From the NCBI GenBank assembly GCA_945900685.1, contig CAMDJS010000014.1, positions 1 to 28,672 on the forward strand: a stretch of DNA of 28,672 nucleotides. Direction: 5' to 3'. Below, in pieces: positions 15,913 through 24,432 of the stretch. Each line of letters opens with the position of its first letter. Position 1 is the stretch's first letter. The stretch is from Bordetella parapertussis. GTDB lineage: Bacteria; Pseudomonadota; Gammaproteobacteria; Burkholderiales; Burkholderiaceae_C. The notes beneath the pieces are model-generated. The model saw nothing but the letters and a program-made list of their open reading frames with translations, searched no databases and had not been told where the DNA came from. A program made the translations under genes and the position numbers.

Positions 15913-16952
15913 GTCGTGGCTCCGTGTTGGGTATTGGCATGTTCAATACGGCCATCTGCGTGTTTGGCAAAACGACCAGCTTCACGCGGATGCACCGGGT
16001 CGCTACCGGCCCAAGGCCAGCCGCCAAATTCGGTTTCCCGGTAATCGGCAAACGCTTGGTGAATTTCTGCTTGCGTGTTCATGACAAACGGGCCGTATTG
16101 AGCCACTGGTTCACCAATGGGGCGTGCTTGCAACATCAGCAATTCGCTTATCCGATCCCCGTTGACCAAAACCGAGTCGTGCTGGGTGTTGACTTCGGCC
16201 ACATGCCGGTTGGCTATTTTTTGCCCGCCCATGTCTAAGCCATTGCCTTGGAACACATACAACTGTCTGCGTGTGTCCACATGCTTGGCGCGCGGTAGTG
16301 TCCAGCGCGCACCGGCTTGCATGCGGATGGTGAAGATGGCCAAGTCGGCATTCGGCTGGCTGGCCCAAGAGTCGGGCGGTGGCGGTAAGCCGCGCGCCTG
16401 GTCTAACTCGCCAGCAACCACCACCACATCGGTATGCAAGCCTTGCTCATCGGTGTGCTGCACTTTGTGAATCTGCTCATTCCACAGCATGGTGAAGTGT
16501 GGTTCAGTCATTTTGAGACGGGCAGGCAGGTTCAGCCATATCTGAAACAGCTCGCACGGATTGGGTTTGTCTTGGTCGCGCAGCGGAAACATCTCGCAAT
16601 GCACGATGCCTTTACCGGCGGTCAGCCATTGCACATCACCCGGGCCGAAACGCGCGGTGGCACCCAGCGAATCCGAATGGTCAATATGGCCTTGGCGCAC
16701 GATGGTGACCGTCTCAAAACCTCTGTGTGGGTGCGACGGAAAGCCGGGAATGGTTTGGCCGTGGTACATGCTCCAGCCGTCTTTGTTGGCGAAATCGCTG
16801 CCCATTTGCCGCCCGGCCAGCGACGCCGCCGGTCCCATGTGCTCATTGCCGACAGGGTAATGATCGACGTGATGCACACAAAACAAGAAAGGGTCAATGG
16901 TCTGCCAAGGAAATGACAGGGGCGCAAATTGGAGTACGGATGTGTTTTTCAT
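15909..16952 (-). CDS. Pirin-family protein (bicupin)
   Basis: 347 residues. The N-terminal cupin has the pirin metal ligands in HPHRGFETVT and GIVHCEM (two His, one His, one Glu), with GPGDVQWLTAGKG between them; the C-terminal half is the second cupin. Pirins bind Fe and act as quercetinase-like dioxygenases or regulators; the function here is unknown. It is the first gene of the minus-strand run and is divergent from the MarR-like gene, with an AT-rich intergenic region between. Confidence 0.93.
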   Translation of the reverse strand: MKNTSVLQFAPLSFPWQTIDPFLFCVHHVDHYPVGNEHMGPAASLAGRQMGSDFANKDGWSMYHGQTIPGFPSHPHRGFETVTIVRQGHIDHSDSLGATARFGPGDVQWLTAGKGIVHCEMFPLRDQDKPNPCELFQIWLNLPARLKMTEPHFTMLWNEQIHKVQHTDEQGLHTDVVVVAGELDQARGLPPPPDSWASQPNADLAIFTIRMQAGARWTLPRAKHVDTRRQLYVFQGNGLDMGGQKIANRHVAEVNTQHDSVLVNGDRISELLMLQARPIGEPVAQYGPFVMNTQAEIHQAFADYRETEFGGWPWAGSDPVHPREAGRFAKHADGRIEHANTQHGATT

Positions 16953-17018
16953 GGTTCGGCAAGGTTATCAGACATTGATTAGTGGTTTTAAATACACAAA
17001 ATTAATAAATTCAATATA

Positions 17019-17085
17019 TAAATTAGCTAAAAAAACAAAAAAATATAAATTAAGTAGCTAATTTAGTACCGGTACACAGTATGAT
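17019..17085 (+). promoter_or_regulatory. AT-rich divergent promoter/operator region with inverted repeats
   Basis: The 173 bases between the pirin and MarR-like genes are much more AT-rich than the surroundings. A perfect 11-bp inverted repeat, TAAATTAGCTA (17019-17029) and TAGCTAATTTA (17055-17065), is followed at once by the 10-bp palindrome GTACCGGTAC (17066-17075) and a TATGAT -10-like box (17080-17085). The right arm lies where the -35 would be. This fits autoregulation by the MarR-like protein and perhaps control of the pirin operon; that is inference. Confidence 0.5.
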
Positions 17086-17113
17086 TTACCACAAAATAAC
17101 TCTTTATATGTCT

Positions 17114-17128
17114 AGGAGGTGTACTGTG
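17114..17128 (+). promoter_or_regulatory. Strong Shine-Dalgarno setting the MarR-like start
   Basis: AGGAGG (17114-17119) is followed after six bases by GTG at 17126-17128. This decides the start against upstream in-frame ATGs at 17081 (inside the likely -10 box) and 17108. Confidence 0.8.
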
Positions 17129-17518
17129 GAATCAACCGAATTGGGTATCCAGGATGGATGGTCACTGGTGATCAGTCTGGCTGAGCTGCATCAGTGGGAA
17201 TTAGAAAACCATCCCTTGTTAATGAGCTTGACCGGCAGGCACTTGTATTACCGCTTGGCCGAGGAATCGGTGAAATCAGATCCTGCGCTGGCGCGGGCAT
17301 TAAAAGATTTGTTCGGCGGTATGTATTTCACGGAAAAAGCCCTGCGTACTCGCATGCGGCAAATGGAAACAGATGGACTGATACAAGCCGTGACCAGCCA
17401 TGAAGATGCGCGCTCCAAACACTTGGTGCCTACTGAGAAATTTCATGAGTTGATGGCTTTGCATGCCGAGCAAGTCAAAAAGATTTTTGACAAGCATTTT
17501 TTATTGATCGAGAAATAA
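17126..17518 (+). CDS. MarR-like winged-helix regulator
   Basis: 130 residues from a GTG with a perfect ribosome-binding site. The C-terminal half reads as a winged helix: FTEKALRTRMRQMETDGLI (helix-turn-helix and recognition helix), then the wing TSHEDARSKHLVPTEKFHELM, which matches the D-x-R-x-(K/H)-L-x-x-T/P-T pattern of MarR proteins, and a dimerisation helix. It is divergent from the pirin operon and only 43 bases upstream of the adhesin-like gene at 17562, so it may control either or both. The family is likely; ligand and targets are unknown. Confidence 0.75.
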   Translation: MESTELGIQDGWSLVISLAELHQWELENHPLLMSLTGRHLYYRLAEESVKSDPALARALKDLFGGMYFTEKALRTRMRQMETDGLIQAVTSHEDARSKHLVPTEKFHELMALHAEQVKKIFDKHFLLIEK

Positions 17519-17561
17519 GTTCTCGCGCACACAGTCTCACCCCAATTAAACAGGCGAAGTC

Positions 17562-18947
17562 ATGGAAGAAAAATACTCATTCAAGGTCATTCAAAGCGGG
17601 CAAACCAAGCTGGCGCGGGTTGTGAAATCAGGGGCCGGTGCCAATGGCCAGGCACTTGTCATCACCGCGCAGGAGTCATCCCGTTATTTGCTGATGAACT
17701 TAGTGACCATGAGTTCTCCGGCTAAATTACAAATGAAAAAAAAGGGTGAGGATTTGCATCTGTCTTTGCCCGATGGTGACTTGGATATGCCGGATGTGGT
17801 GATCCAAGGGTATTTCAATATGCCCGGTAATCAGTTGCAAGGTATCAGTCAAGCAGGGGAGTGGATGACCTACGACACAGCCTTGTTACAAGCGAAAAAT
17901 ACCGCTAAGGGCAACAGCGCTTTGACAGACGCAGCGCTTACCGACAAGTCTGGTGCAGTGGCATTGGCCAGTCCGCCGCCTGCCTTGCTGGCCCAATTTG
18001 ACAGCACTTTGGGACTGGCCGGGCTTGGTGCCGGTGCCTTGGTGTTGGCTGGCGGCAGCGGTGGCGACGGCGGTGGAGGAAATACAGTGGACAACAACCC
18101 AACGCAAACCACGGCGTTTGAGGTGTTTAAAAACTATGCCCAAGCCAACACATCCAACAAGCCCACCGAGCCGACCAAAGCCAATTACATCGCCGCCGGT
18201 GTCACCTTAGCCACGATTGACAATGTCACAGAAGCCAATGTGATCAAAGCTTTGAATTTGGTGGTCAACAGCAAAACCGCAAACGATGTCAGTTCGACCA
18301 AGCAGTTGCAGACCTTATCTGACAATTTGCAAACCAGTTTTTCCACCATCCGAGCCAAAGCTAATGGCGCAACAGCAGAGGACACGTCACTCTCAGCCCC
18401 GACCTCCGCTGACTATGCCAATATCGGTGTCACTGTGGGAACAACCGCTCTCAAGCTGGAGTTAATGAACAGCGTGTTAGGCGAGTTAAACCCTGTTGCG
18501 GTCGATAGCGTCAGCAAAATCAGTGACATGGCCAAGGCGGCGGAAAATATATTGAAAGTTGCAGCAGTCACCGGCGGGGCGGCTGTCACCAGCAACGATT
18601 TACAAGCGCTGGGGTTGAAGATCAACGGCGCAAACAGCGGCTTTACTTCATTGCAAGCCAAGTCATTCACAGACAACCTCAAAAATCTCTACGCCAGCTT
18701 GGGCAACTCTGACGCACTCAGCACAGCGAATGTAGATACCTACAGCGAAATTCAGGCCTTATTCAGTTTGCAGTTAATGCGCTCTTACAACGATGACACG
18801 GCCAGCACCAAAACCCAAGCCGCGCCCATCCGACTTAGACCGGGCTTGACCGCTACTGTGGAGATCAAGGCGCTGGACAGAACCGTATTGAGTTATTTAA
18901 CCAAGCCGATCACCAAAGCCCTGAGCCAGTCCATGGGTGAGCGATAA
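17562..18947 (+). CDS. Adhesin head fused to a HlyD/LapC-type C-terminal tail
   Basis: 461 residues, ATG preceded by AGGCGAAG. Residues ~5-105 resemble the prefix domain at the start of large type I-secreted (Bap/RTX-type) adhesins: RYLLMN, then LQMKKKGEDLHLSL and DVVIQGYF. A Gly/Ala-rich hydrophobic stretch (GLAGLGAGALVLAGG, ~150-165), a poly-Gly/Asp linker and repeats of about 100 residues with (A)DY/NYxxxGVT and SxxxIxxL motifs follow. The last 40 residues (422-461) do not belong to an adhesin: LRPGLTATVEIK, TVLSYLTKPITKAL and the terminal GER match the C-terminus of HlyD/LapC membrane-fusion proteins. The simplest reading is an in-frame deletion joining an adhesin 5' end to the 3' end of a type I secretion adaptor. 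It has no type I secretion signal of its own, so its function is doubtful. Confidence 0.75.
   Translation: MEEKYSFKVIQSGQTKLARVVKSGAGANGQALVITAQESSRYLLMNLVTMSSPAKLQMKKKGEDLHLSLPDGDLDMPDVVIQGYFNMPGNQLQGISQAGEWMTYDTALLQAKNTAKGNSALTDAALTDKSGAVALASPPPALLAQFDSTLGLAGLGAGALVLAGGSGGDGGGGNTVDNNPTQTTAFEVFKNYAQANTSNKPTEPTKANYIAAGVTLATIDNVTEANVIKALNLVVNSKTANDVSSTKQLQTLSDNLQTSFSTIRAKANGATAEDTSLSAPTSADYANIGVTVGTTALKLELMNSVLGELNPVAVDSVSKISDMAKAAENILKVAAVTGGAAVTSNDLQALGLKINGANSGFTSLQAKSFTDNLKNLYASLGNSDALSTANVDTYSEIQALFSLQLMRSYNDDTASTKTQAAPIRLRPGLTATVEIKALDRTVLSYLTKPITKALSQSMGER
18825..18944 (+). other. HlyD-family C-terminal module within the fusion gene
   Basis: Codons 422-461 of the gene above. The P-G-(L/M)-x-A-x-V-(D/E)-I-K ... 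(T/S)-V-(L/I)-x-Y-L-x-K/S-P-(I/L) ... E-R pattern is diagnostic for the extreme C-terminus of type I secretion periplasmic adaptors. The ATPase, TolC partner and the rest of the adaptor are absent from the window. Confidence 0.8.
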
Positions 18948-18961
18948 ATCTCTGTGGCGTA

Positions 18962-21900
18962 TCAGGGGGAGGTGTTCAGTGCTTGATTGCCTGTTCCGCG
19001 CGGCATCTGGTTGCGGTTAAGCGCGCTCAATTGCGGAGGATTCAACAATGTCACCACACTGGACAATTGTGCAGGCGTGAATTGCGACACCTGTTCCGGC
19101 GTGAACGATTGAAGTTGACGGTTGCTCAGCGACCAAAGCAACCGAGGTGGAATTGCATTGAGTTGCAAAGGCGTCAAAGATTGCAATTGGTTGGTAGACA
19201 AAGCTCCCATTTGCGGCGGGCTCAAGTTGGCAACTTGGACAATGGTCAAAGATTGAATTTGCGGTATGCCCATGACGGCTATGGATGGCGGTGTCAATGC
19301 GGCAAATTGACTCAGTCCCAAATTTTGCAAATGACCGGTCGCTATATTGCTGAACGTCACAGGTGTGATGGCGTTGATTTGATTTGGCAGCAAAGCCTTG
19401 AACTGATCCGAGGTCAATGCATTCCATTGTGCAGGGCTCATCAGCGCTGCTTGATTTTCCGTCAATGATTGCAGCAGAGTTGGCTTGAGGGCGCCCATTT
19501 GTCCCGGCGTGATGGCTGTTATTTGAGACGCAGTAAGAGTCTGCCATTGCTCCACGCTCAAGGCGTTGAGTAGCTTGGGACTCAACGCCATGAGTTGTGC
19601 GGGTTGCAAGCTTTTGAGTTGCTCGCTGGCCAAACCTCTGAGTTGTGCTTCACTCCATTGGTTTAATTGCTCAGGCAACAGTCCACCTATCTGGGAGGGG
19701 TTGAGTTTTTGCAATTGAAGCGCATTCCAGGTGGCCCATTGTTGTGGGCTCATGACCTGCAACTGCGTTGGCGTTAAGGCCGTGACCTGTTCTTTGTCCA
19801 GTGCATTGATTTGCTGCGAATTCAGCAAGCGCAGTTGTTCAGGTTTGAGCTTGCTAACGACCGTCGCGGGAATGATCTCTAACTGTGAAGGTGTCAGGCT
19901 TTGCCATTGGCTATTGGTCAAGCCAGACAATTGCACAGGGCTCAGATTGCGCAACACCGCCGGTTCTAGCGCCCTCCATGTCTCGGCAGAGATGGCGCTG
20001 ATTTGTTCGGGTGACAGCAGCTGCCACTGTGCGGCACTCAAAGTGACCAGTTGCGCTTTGTTCAAGCCAGCCATTTGTTGCGGCGTCAGCAAGCGGATTT
20101 GCTGCGGCAGCAACACGGGAATTTTTTGCGCCGTGAATTGATCGGCGGCCAGTTGCTGGAAGTCCTTGTCAATCACCGCGTCTGCGGCTGTTTTGGCTCT
20201 GGGCAGCAGCAAGGGGCTGGTAAACGCCTGTAATTGATTCGGATTGAGTAAGCTCAGTTGCTCAGTTTGCAAAGCCTGTTGCTGCTTGGCGTTGAACGAG
20301 GCAATTTGCTGCACTTGCAGCGCGGCGAGTTGCTGGTTGCTCAAGGCGCTCAATTGACTCAATGACAGGCTTGCGATTTGCTCAGTGCTTAAGCGTTGCA
20401 ATTGTGAGACCTGCAATTGTTGAATTTGCGAAGGCAGCAACTCACGCCACTGATTTTTTCCTAACTGCGCAATCACCTCAGGCGATAGTTTGCTGATCTG
20501 CTGCGGTGTGATCGCTTGAATTTGTAATGGTTTGAGGGCGGCCAAGTCTGTGACTTGGAGCTTGGTGAATTGATCCGGCAGCAGCGCTTGCAACTGTTGT
20601 GGGGTCATAGATTTCAAGGTCAAGCGGATATAGGCATCGTTTTGGCTGGCGAGTTGTTCAGGCAAAAGATGTTGAATTTGTTGCTGACTGATTTTTTGCA
20701 ACTGAGCTTGCGGCACAGGCGGCAGCTCTTTGGTGTTCAAGGCCTGCCATTGCTCGCGGTTCAATTCAGGCAAGGTGTTTCTCATCAAATACTGCAATTG
20801 TTCCGGCGACAACGCCGCAATTTGTGCGGCAGACATGCAGTCGGATTTTTTCTTGACAAGGTCTTTGAACACACCCAAAGGCAGACTGGCCATTTGTTGT
20901 GGTTTGAGAGACTTCAGCTGATTGCAGGTCAGGCAGCCCAATTGCGTTTTGTTCAACACCAAAAAAACATCGGTGGACAAACTGTTCAATTGCACGGGGG
21001 TGAGAGATTGCAATTGTGTTTCGCGCATCTGTGCAAAAGCTTTGGTAGGCACGACATTCAATTGCACCGCAGACAAAGCTGAGATTTGATTCTCGGTCAG
21101 TGAAGACCATTGGTCAGATGACAAGACGCTGAGTTGCGTGTCACTGAAAGCCGCCAGTTGCGCAGGGGTCAAGCCGGAAATTTGATTGGTGCTGAGGACT
21201 TTGATTTGTTCTGCATTCAGATTGGCTAACTGTGCAGTGCTCAAGCCTTTGAGTTGCGACGGATTGACCGCTGTGAGTTGCTGAGGTGAAAGATTGGCGA
21301 CTTGCTCAGCGTTCAAATACTGAATGCCTTTGAAATCTCTGTCACTCAATGCATTGACGACAGTATTTTTTCTGTTCAGCCATTCGTCCGGTGCAGGCGC
21401 TTTGTAGCTAATGATGTTGGCGTTATTGCTGACTTGAAGATTGTTTATCGCGGTCACGTCAGCCCTGTTGCTGGTGGTTGACGAATTGCCAGACGACACG
21501 GTGATGTTCGGTGTGATGCCCCAAGAGACTGAGGTGGTGTCCGCACTCAGGCTGAGCGTACTGCCAGAAACACTCAAACCACTGACATAGGTGAGTGTGT
21601 AAACGCCTGCGGCAGAGCTGCTGCTGAGCGTGGTGTCAGTCAAAGTGCTGCCAGCTTTGGTGATGGCTAAGGCCGCAGTGCCTGTCAAGGTGTAGCCACT
21701 GACCACATTGCCGCTGCTGTCATACACCGCATAGCTCAAACCAGGTTTGTCGCCGTAGGCGCTGACACCGGTGACCGGACGTATGTACAAGGTGCTGGCT
21801 GTGAGTTCAGGAGAACCTGAACTGCTGGCGCTCCATACAGCCGGGTCCCATCCTGCGCTCGCCAATGCACTGGTCGATTGCATTTGTGCAGTTGTCAAAC

Positions 21901-24430
21901 CGGAGAGTCCACTGACACCAGAGGAGGCTGTGATACCGGTAGTGGTGGTGTTCCAGAAACTGTTGCTGATGGTGCCGCTGTTAGATCCTAGAAATCCGCC
22001 CACAGTGCCGGATGTGCTGCTGACGGCACCCGAGGAATAAGTGTTGCTCAACGTACTGCCGGTGCCATTCACTCCGGTAAACCCGCCGACAGTGACACTG
22101 GTACCGGCGACGCTGACAGTGCCATTGGCGTAACTGTTGCTGACGGTCACGCCCACCAGGTCGCCGCTGAAACCGCCCCATTTGGTCGCCGTGCCAGTGC
22201 TGGAGGAGAGCGATAAAGCTCCGCTGGCATAAGACTTCTGAACTGTTCCTCCATTGGCATAGCCCAGCAAACCACCTATGCGCGTGCCATCCCCTGAGGA
22301 CACGGTGACGTTGCCCGTGGCGTAAGAGCCGCTGATGGTCGCGGCATTGGCATAGCCGATCAGTCCACCAAAACTGTAGGCAGCACCGGTGACGTTCACT
22401 GCGCCTGTGGCGTAAGAGTCGCTCACAGTTCCTGCTGCATAACCAATCAAGCCGCCGCCGCCGTAGCCAGTCACACCATCGCCACCAGAACCGGCACCTG
22501 CGGTGACAGCTCCACTGGCATAGGAAGAGGACACGGTGCCCAGACTCGAACCTATCAAGCCGCCAATGGCTATCGTCGAATCACCGCCGGTGACACTGGC
22601 GGTGGAGTAGGAATTGCTGACGGTACCTGTGGCGTAGTTGACGCCTACTAGTCCGCCAATGCCGCTGGCGGCTGACACGGTGTTGGCAATGCTGCCAGTG
22701 ACATAACTTTGCTCTATGGTGCCTGCGTTTTGCCCGGCTATACCGCCAATGTAAGTGGCGTTGCTGCTGGTGGATGTAATAGATAAATTGGTTAAGCCCA
22801 GGTTGGAAACTTTGGCAGTAGAGGTTAATTGGGTGAACAAACCCACTCGTGTGTTGCTGTCACCATTGATGGTCAAACTATCGATGGTGTTCCCCAATCC
22901 ATTGAACACACCGGCAAAACTGCTGTTTGTGCCTATAGGTTTGAAGCCTTTGCCACTGTTCCAACCGGAAGTTGCTGATGCATCAATATTGCTGCCCAAG
23001 GCGTAGTAGTAGCTGCTGGTCAGTCCACCATTCATACCTTGCAAGTCGGTGGTGGTCGTGCTCCCCACGCTGCCGACGCTGTTGATCACTTGGTAGGTGT
23101 TGCCGCCGATACTCAAAGACGGGGATGTACCAGACAGCGTGATGGATCTGCCAGATTGCAATTTCATCGAGCCTGAAGACCCATAAGTCACCACCAAACC
23201 GGCGGAGTTGCCCGTCGCGCTGATGTTGGCGTTGATATACACATCACTGACAGCAGTCAAGGTTAAAACAGCATCCGAGGTCCAACTCAGGCCGCCATTG
23301 ATATAAATATTGCCTGTGCCGGAAGTTGAACCGGACGTGCTTTCAATAGTGACATTTGCAGTCTCTAAGGTTCTTTGCAAGCGTGTGTTGCTGAGATCGC
23401 CATTTTTAAAAGCCACCACAAAATCGGTCGGGTCAATCAAATAATTGCCTGACTTGCCATAGGTAGACAAAGCTGTAATGTCAGCACTGTCTGCGACTGT
23501 GACCTTTGCCGCAGACGTTTCAATGAAACCACCATCGCCGCCATTGGGTGCGCTCGCATCTAGCTTGCCATCCACCAGTGTGGTGCCAGATGTCATGTCG
23601 CCCATCAGCATGATGCGCCCGTTTTTATTGCCAATGGTTTGCGCTTGCACCGTGCCGCTGTTTTTCACCAGACTAGACATCAACGCATTCGCACTGCGCG
23701 CAGTCATCAACACCAGGCCACCATCGGCAATCAACATGTGTTTGTTTTCAACCAATGCATTGACAATGCCTTGGTCAACTTCGACGGTTGTCAAACTGCT
23801 TCCGCTGAAGACCAGCGTGGCTTTGTTGCCAGCGCCCAAAGCCACGCTGCCTTGTTGCGCGATGATGATGCCCTCGTTGCGAACTTCAGGTGCAAGTAAA
23901 GCCACAAAGCCGCCGATAGCTGATTGAAGCGTTCCTTGGTTGAGCACACTGGCGTGTCCGCCGGTTCCGGCAAAACTGCTTTTGCCTGCCATGAAATCAT
24001 CGTTGCTGATGCCCATGGTGGTGACCACCAAACCGCCGACATCGACTTGCGATTTGGGACCGAAAATCACGCCGCCCGGGTTGACCAAGAATACCTGTCC
24101 CGTGGCATTGATGCGACCCATGATCTGGCTCGGATCACCGCCGACCACCCGGTTGAGCGTGACGGAACTTGCTGAGGGCTGATTGAAATTGACGCGTGCA
24201 TCACTGCCTACATTGAACTGGTTCCATTCGATAGCCGCACGATTACTGGTTTGGTTGACGTTCAAAGTGTTGCCGGTTGTACTGACACTTGCATTACCCC
24301 CGACCAACTTCGCGCCACTGGGCAATTGGTTGGCGTTGACTGTGGTTTGTGCCTGCGATTGACTCAGGCACAGACACGCAAGAGCAAGAACCGCTGTGTG
24401 TGTGTGCTTGAAGTGATGGCGTATGTACAT
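18962..24430 (-). CDS. Two-partner secretion exoprotein (TpsA) with octapeptide-repeat tail
   Basis: 1822 residues from the ATG at 24430, two bases after the tpsB stop, with AGGTG upstream (an in-frame start at 24460 is less likely). Signal peptide ~1-27 (SQSQA|Q). TPS/haemagglutination-activity domain ~28-300, with GRINATGQVFLVNPGGVIFG containing the NPxG motif, followed by YLIDPTDFVV (~330-339), common in such exoproteins. Nine GLUG motifs span ~560-830 (GGLIGYA..G.V..SYATGAV). An MBG-like domain lies at ~870-960. Residues 1039-1811 are about 92 octapeptides of the form L-S/T-P-x-Q-L-x-x. It should be translocated by the adjacent TpsB and act at the cell surface or be released, probably in adhesion or biofilm. 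No peptidase, toxin or anchoring domain was recognised. The convergent adhesin fusion gene ends 14 bases away. Confidence 0.92.
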   Translation of the reverse strand: MYIRHHFKHTHTAVLALACLCLSQSQAQTTVNANQLPSGAKLVGGNASVSTTGNTLNVNQTSNRAAIEWNQFNVGSDARVNFNQPSASSVTLNRVVGGDPSQIMGRINATGQVFLVNPGGVIFGPKSQVDVGGLVVTTMGISNDDFMAGKSSFAGTGGHASVLNQGTLQSAIGGFVALLAPEVRNEGIIIAQQGSVALGAGNKATLVFSGSSLTTVEVDQGIVNALVENKHMLIADGGLVLMTARSANALMSSLVKNSGTVQAQTIGNKNGRIMLMGDMTSGTTLVDGKLDASAPNGGDGGFIETSAAKVTVADSADITALSTYGKSGNYLIDPTDFVVAFKNGDLSNTRLQRTLETANVTIESTSGSTSGTGNIYINGGLSWTSDAVLTLTAVSDVYINANISATGNSAGLVVTYGSSGSMKLQSGRSITLSGTSPSLSIGGNTYQVINSVGSVGSTTTTDLQGMNGGLTSSYYYALGSNIDASATSGWNSGKGFKPIGTNSSFAGVFNGLGNTIDSLTINGDSNTRVGLFTQLTSTAKVSNLGLTNLSITSTSSNATYIGGIAGQNAGTIEQSYVTGSIANTVSAASGIGGLVGVNYATGTVSNSYSTASVTGGDSTIAIGGLIGSSLGTVSSSYASGAVTAGAGSGGDGVTGYGGGGLIGYAAGTVSDSYATGAVNVTGAAYSFGGLIGYANAATISGSYATGNVTVSSGDGTRIGGLLGYANGGTVQKSYASGALSLSSSTGTATKWGGFSGDLVGVTVSNSYANGTVSVAGTSVTVGGFTGVNGTGSTLSNTYSSGAVSSTSGTVGGFLGSNSGTISNSFWNTTTTGITASSGVSGLSGLTTAQMQSTSALASAGWDPAVWSASSSGSPELTASTLYIRPVTGVSAYGDKPGLSYAVYDSSGNVVSGYTLTGTAALAITKAGSTLTDTTLSSSSAAGVYTLTYVSGLSVSGSTLSLSADTTSVSWGITPNITVSSGNSSTTSNRADVTAINNLQVSNNANIISYKAPAPDEWLNRKNTVVNALSDRDFKGIQYLNAEQVANLSPQQLTAVNPSQLKGLSTAQLANLNAEQIKVLSTNQISGLTPAQLAAFSDTQLSVLSSDQWSSLTENQISALSAVQLNVVPTKAFAQMRETQLQSLTPVQLNSLSTDVFLVLNKTQLGCLTCNQLKSLKPQQMASLPLGVFKDLVKKKSDCMSAAQIAALSPEQLQYLMRNTLPELNREQWQALNTKELPPVPQAQLQKISQQQIQHLLPEQLASQNDAYIRLTLKSMTPQQLQALLPDQFTKLQVTDLAALKPLQIQAITPQQISKLSPEVIAQLGKNQWRELLPSQIQQLQVSQLQRLSTEQIASLSLSQLSALSNQQLAALQVQQIASFNAKQQQALQTEQLSLLNPNQLQAFTSPLLLPRAKTAADAVIDKDFQQLAADQFTAQKIPVLLPQQIRLLTPQQMAGLNKAQLVTLSAAQWQLLSPEQISAISAETWRALEPAVLRNLSPVQLSGLTNSQWQSLTPSQLEIIPATVVSKLKPEQLRLLNSQQINALDKEQVTALTPTQLQVMSPQQWATWNALQLQKLNPSQIGGLLPEQLNQWSEAQLRGLASEQLKSLQPAQLMALSPKLLNALSVEQWQTLTASQITAITPGQMGALKPTLLQSLTENQAALMSPAQWNALTSDQFKALLPNQINAITPVTFSNIATGHLQNLGLSQFAALTPPSIAVMGIPQIQSLTIVQVANLSPPQMGALSTNQLQSLTPLQLNAIPPRLLWSLSNRQLQSFTPEQVSQFTPAQLSSVVTLLNPPQLSALNRNQMPRGTGNQALNTSP
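18998..21316 (-). repeat. ~92 tandem octapeptide-coding repeats in tpsA
   Basis: An uninterrupted 8-residue (24-base) period codes for units such as LSTAQLAN, LNAEQIKV, LTPAQLAA and LSPEQISA. Position 1 is Leu/Ile/Met/Phe, position 2 usually Ser/Thr/Asn, position 3 often Pro, position 5 Gln in most units, position 6 Leu/Ile/Val/Met/Trp. DNA copies are highly diverged, so the array is old and kept by selection at protein level. Phase slips occur at only a few places, notably around 20140-20240, where about 24 non-repeat residues separate two blocks. Confidence 0.93.
21935..22747 (-). repeat. Nine GLUG-motif repeats in tpsA
   Basis: Each unit follows GG(L/F/I)-x-G, a short Gly/Asn turn, T-(V/I)-x-x-S-Y/F and (A/T/S)-x-G-x-(V/I), spaced by about 25-40 residues. 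Such motifs build beta-helical stalks in secreted adhesins. The last unit (SNSFWNTTTTG) leads into GLSGLTTAQMQ, the usual end of a GLUG tract. Confidence 0.85.
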
Positions 24431-24432
24431 GT

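Noticed and set aside
18983..21082. Long plus-strand open frames opposite the octapeptide tract (for example 18983-19468 and 20555-21082)
   Set aside because: They are complements of the 24-base periodic code; their Gln/Arg/Leu-rich low-complexity translations have no domain, and the minus-strand frame is clearly the coding one.
18998..21316. Octapeptide region as a CRISPR or tandem DNA repeat array
   Set aside because: The period is 24 bases with highly diverged DNA copies, continuous coding and no spacers; repetition is at protein level.
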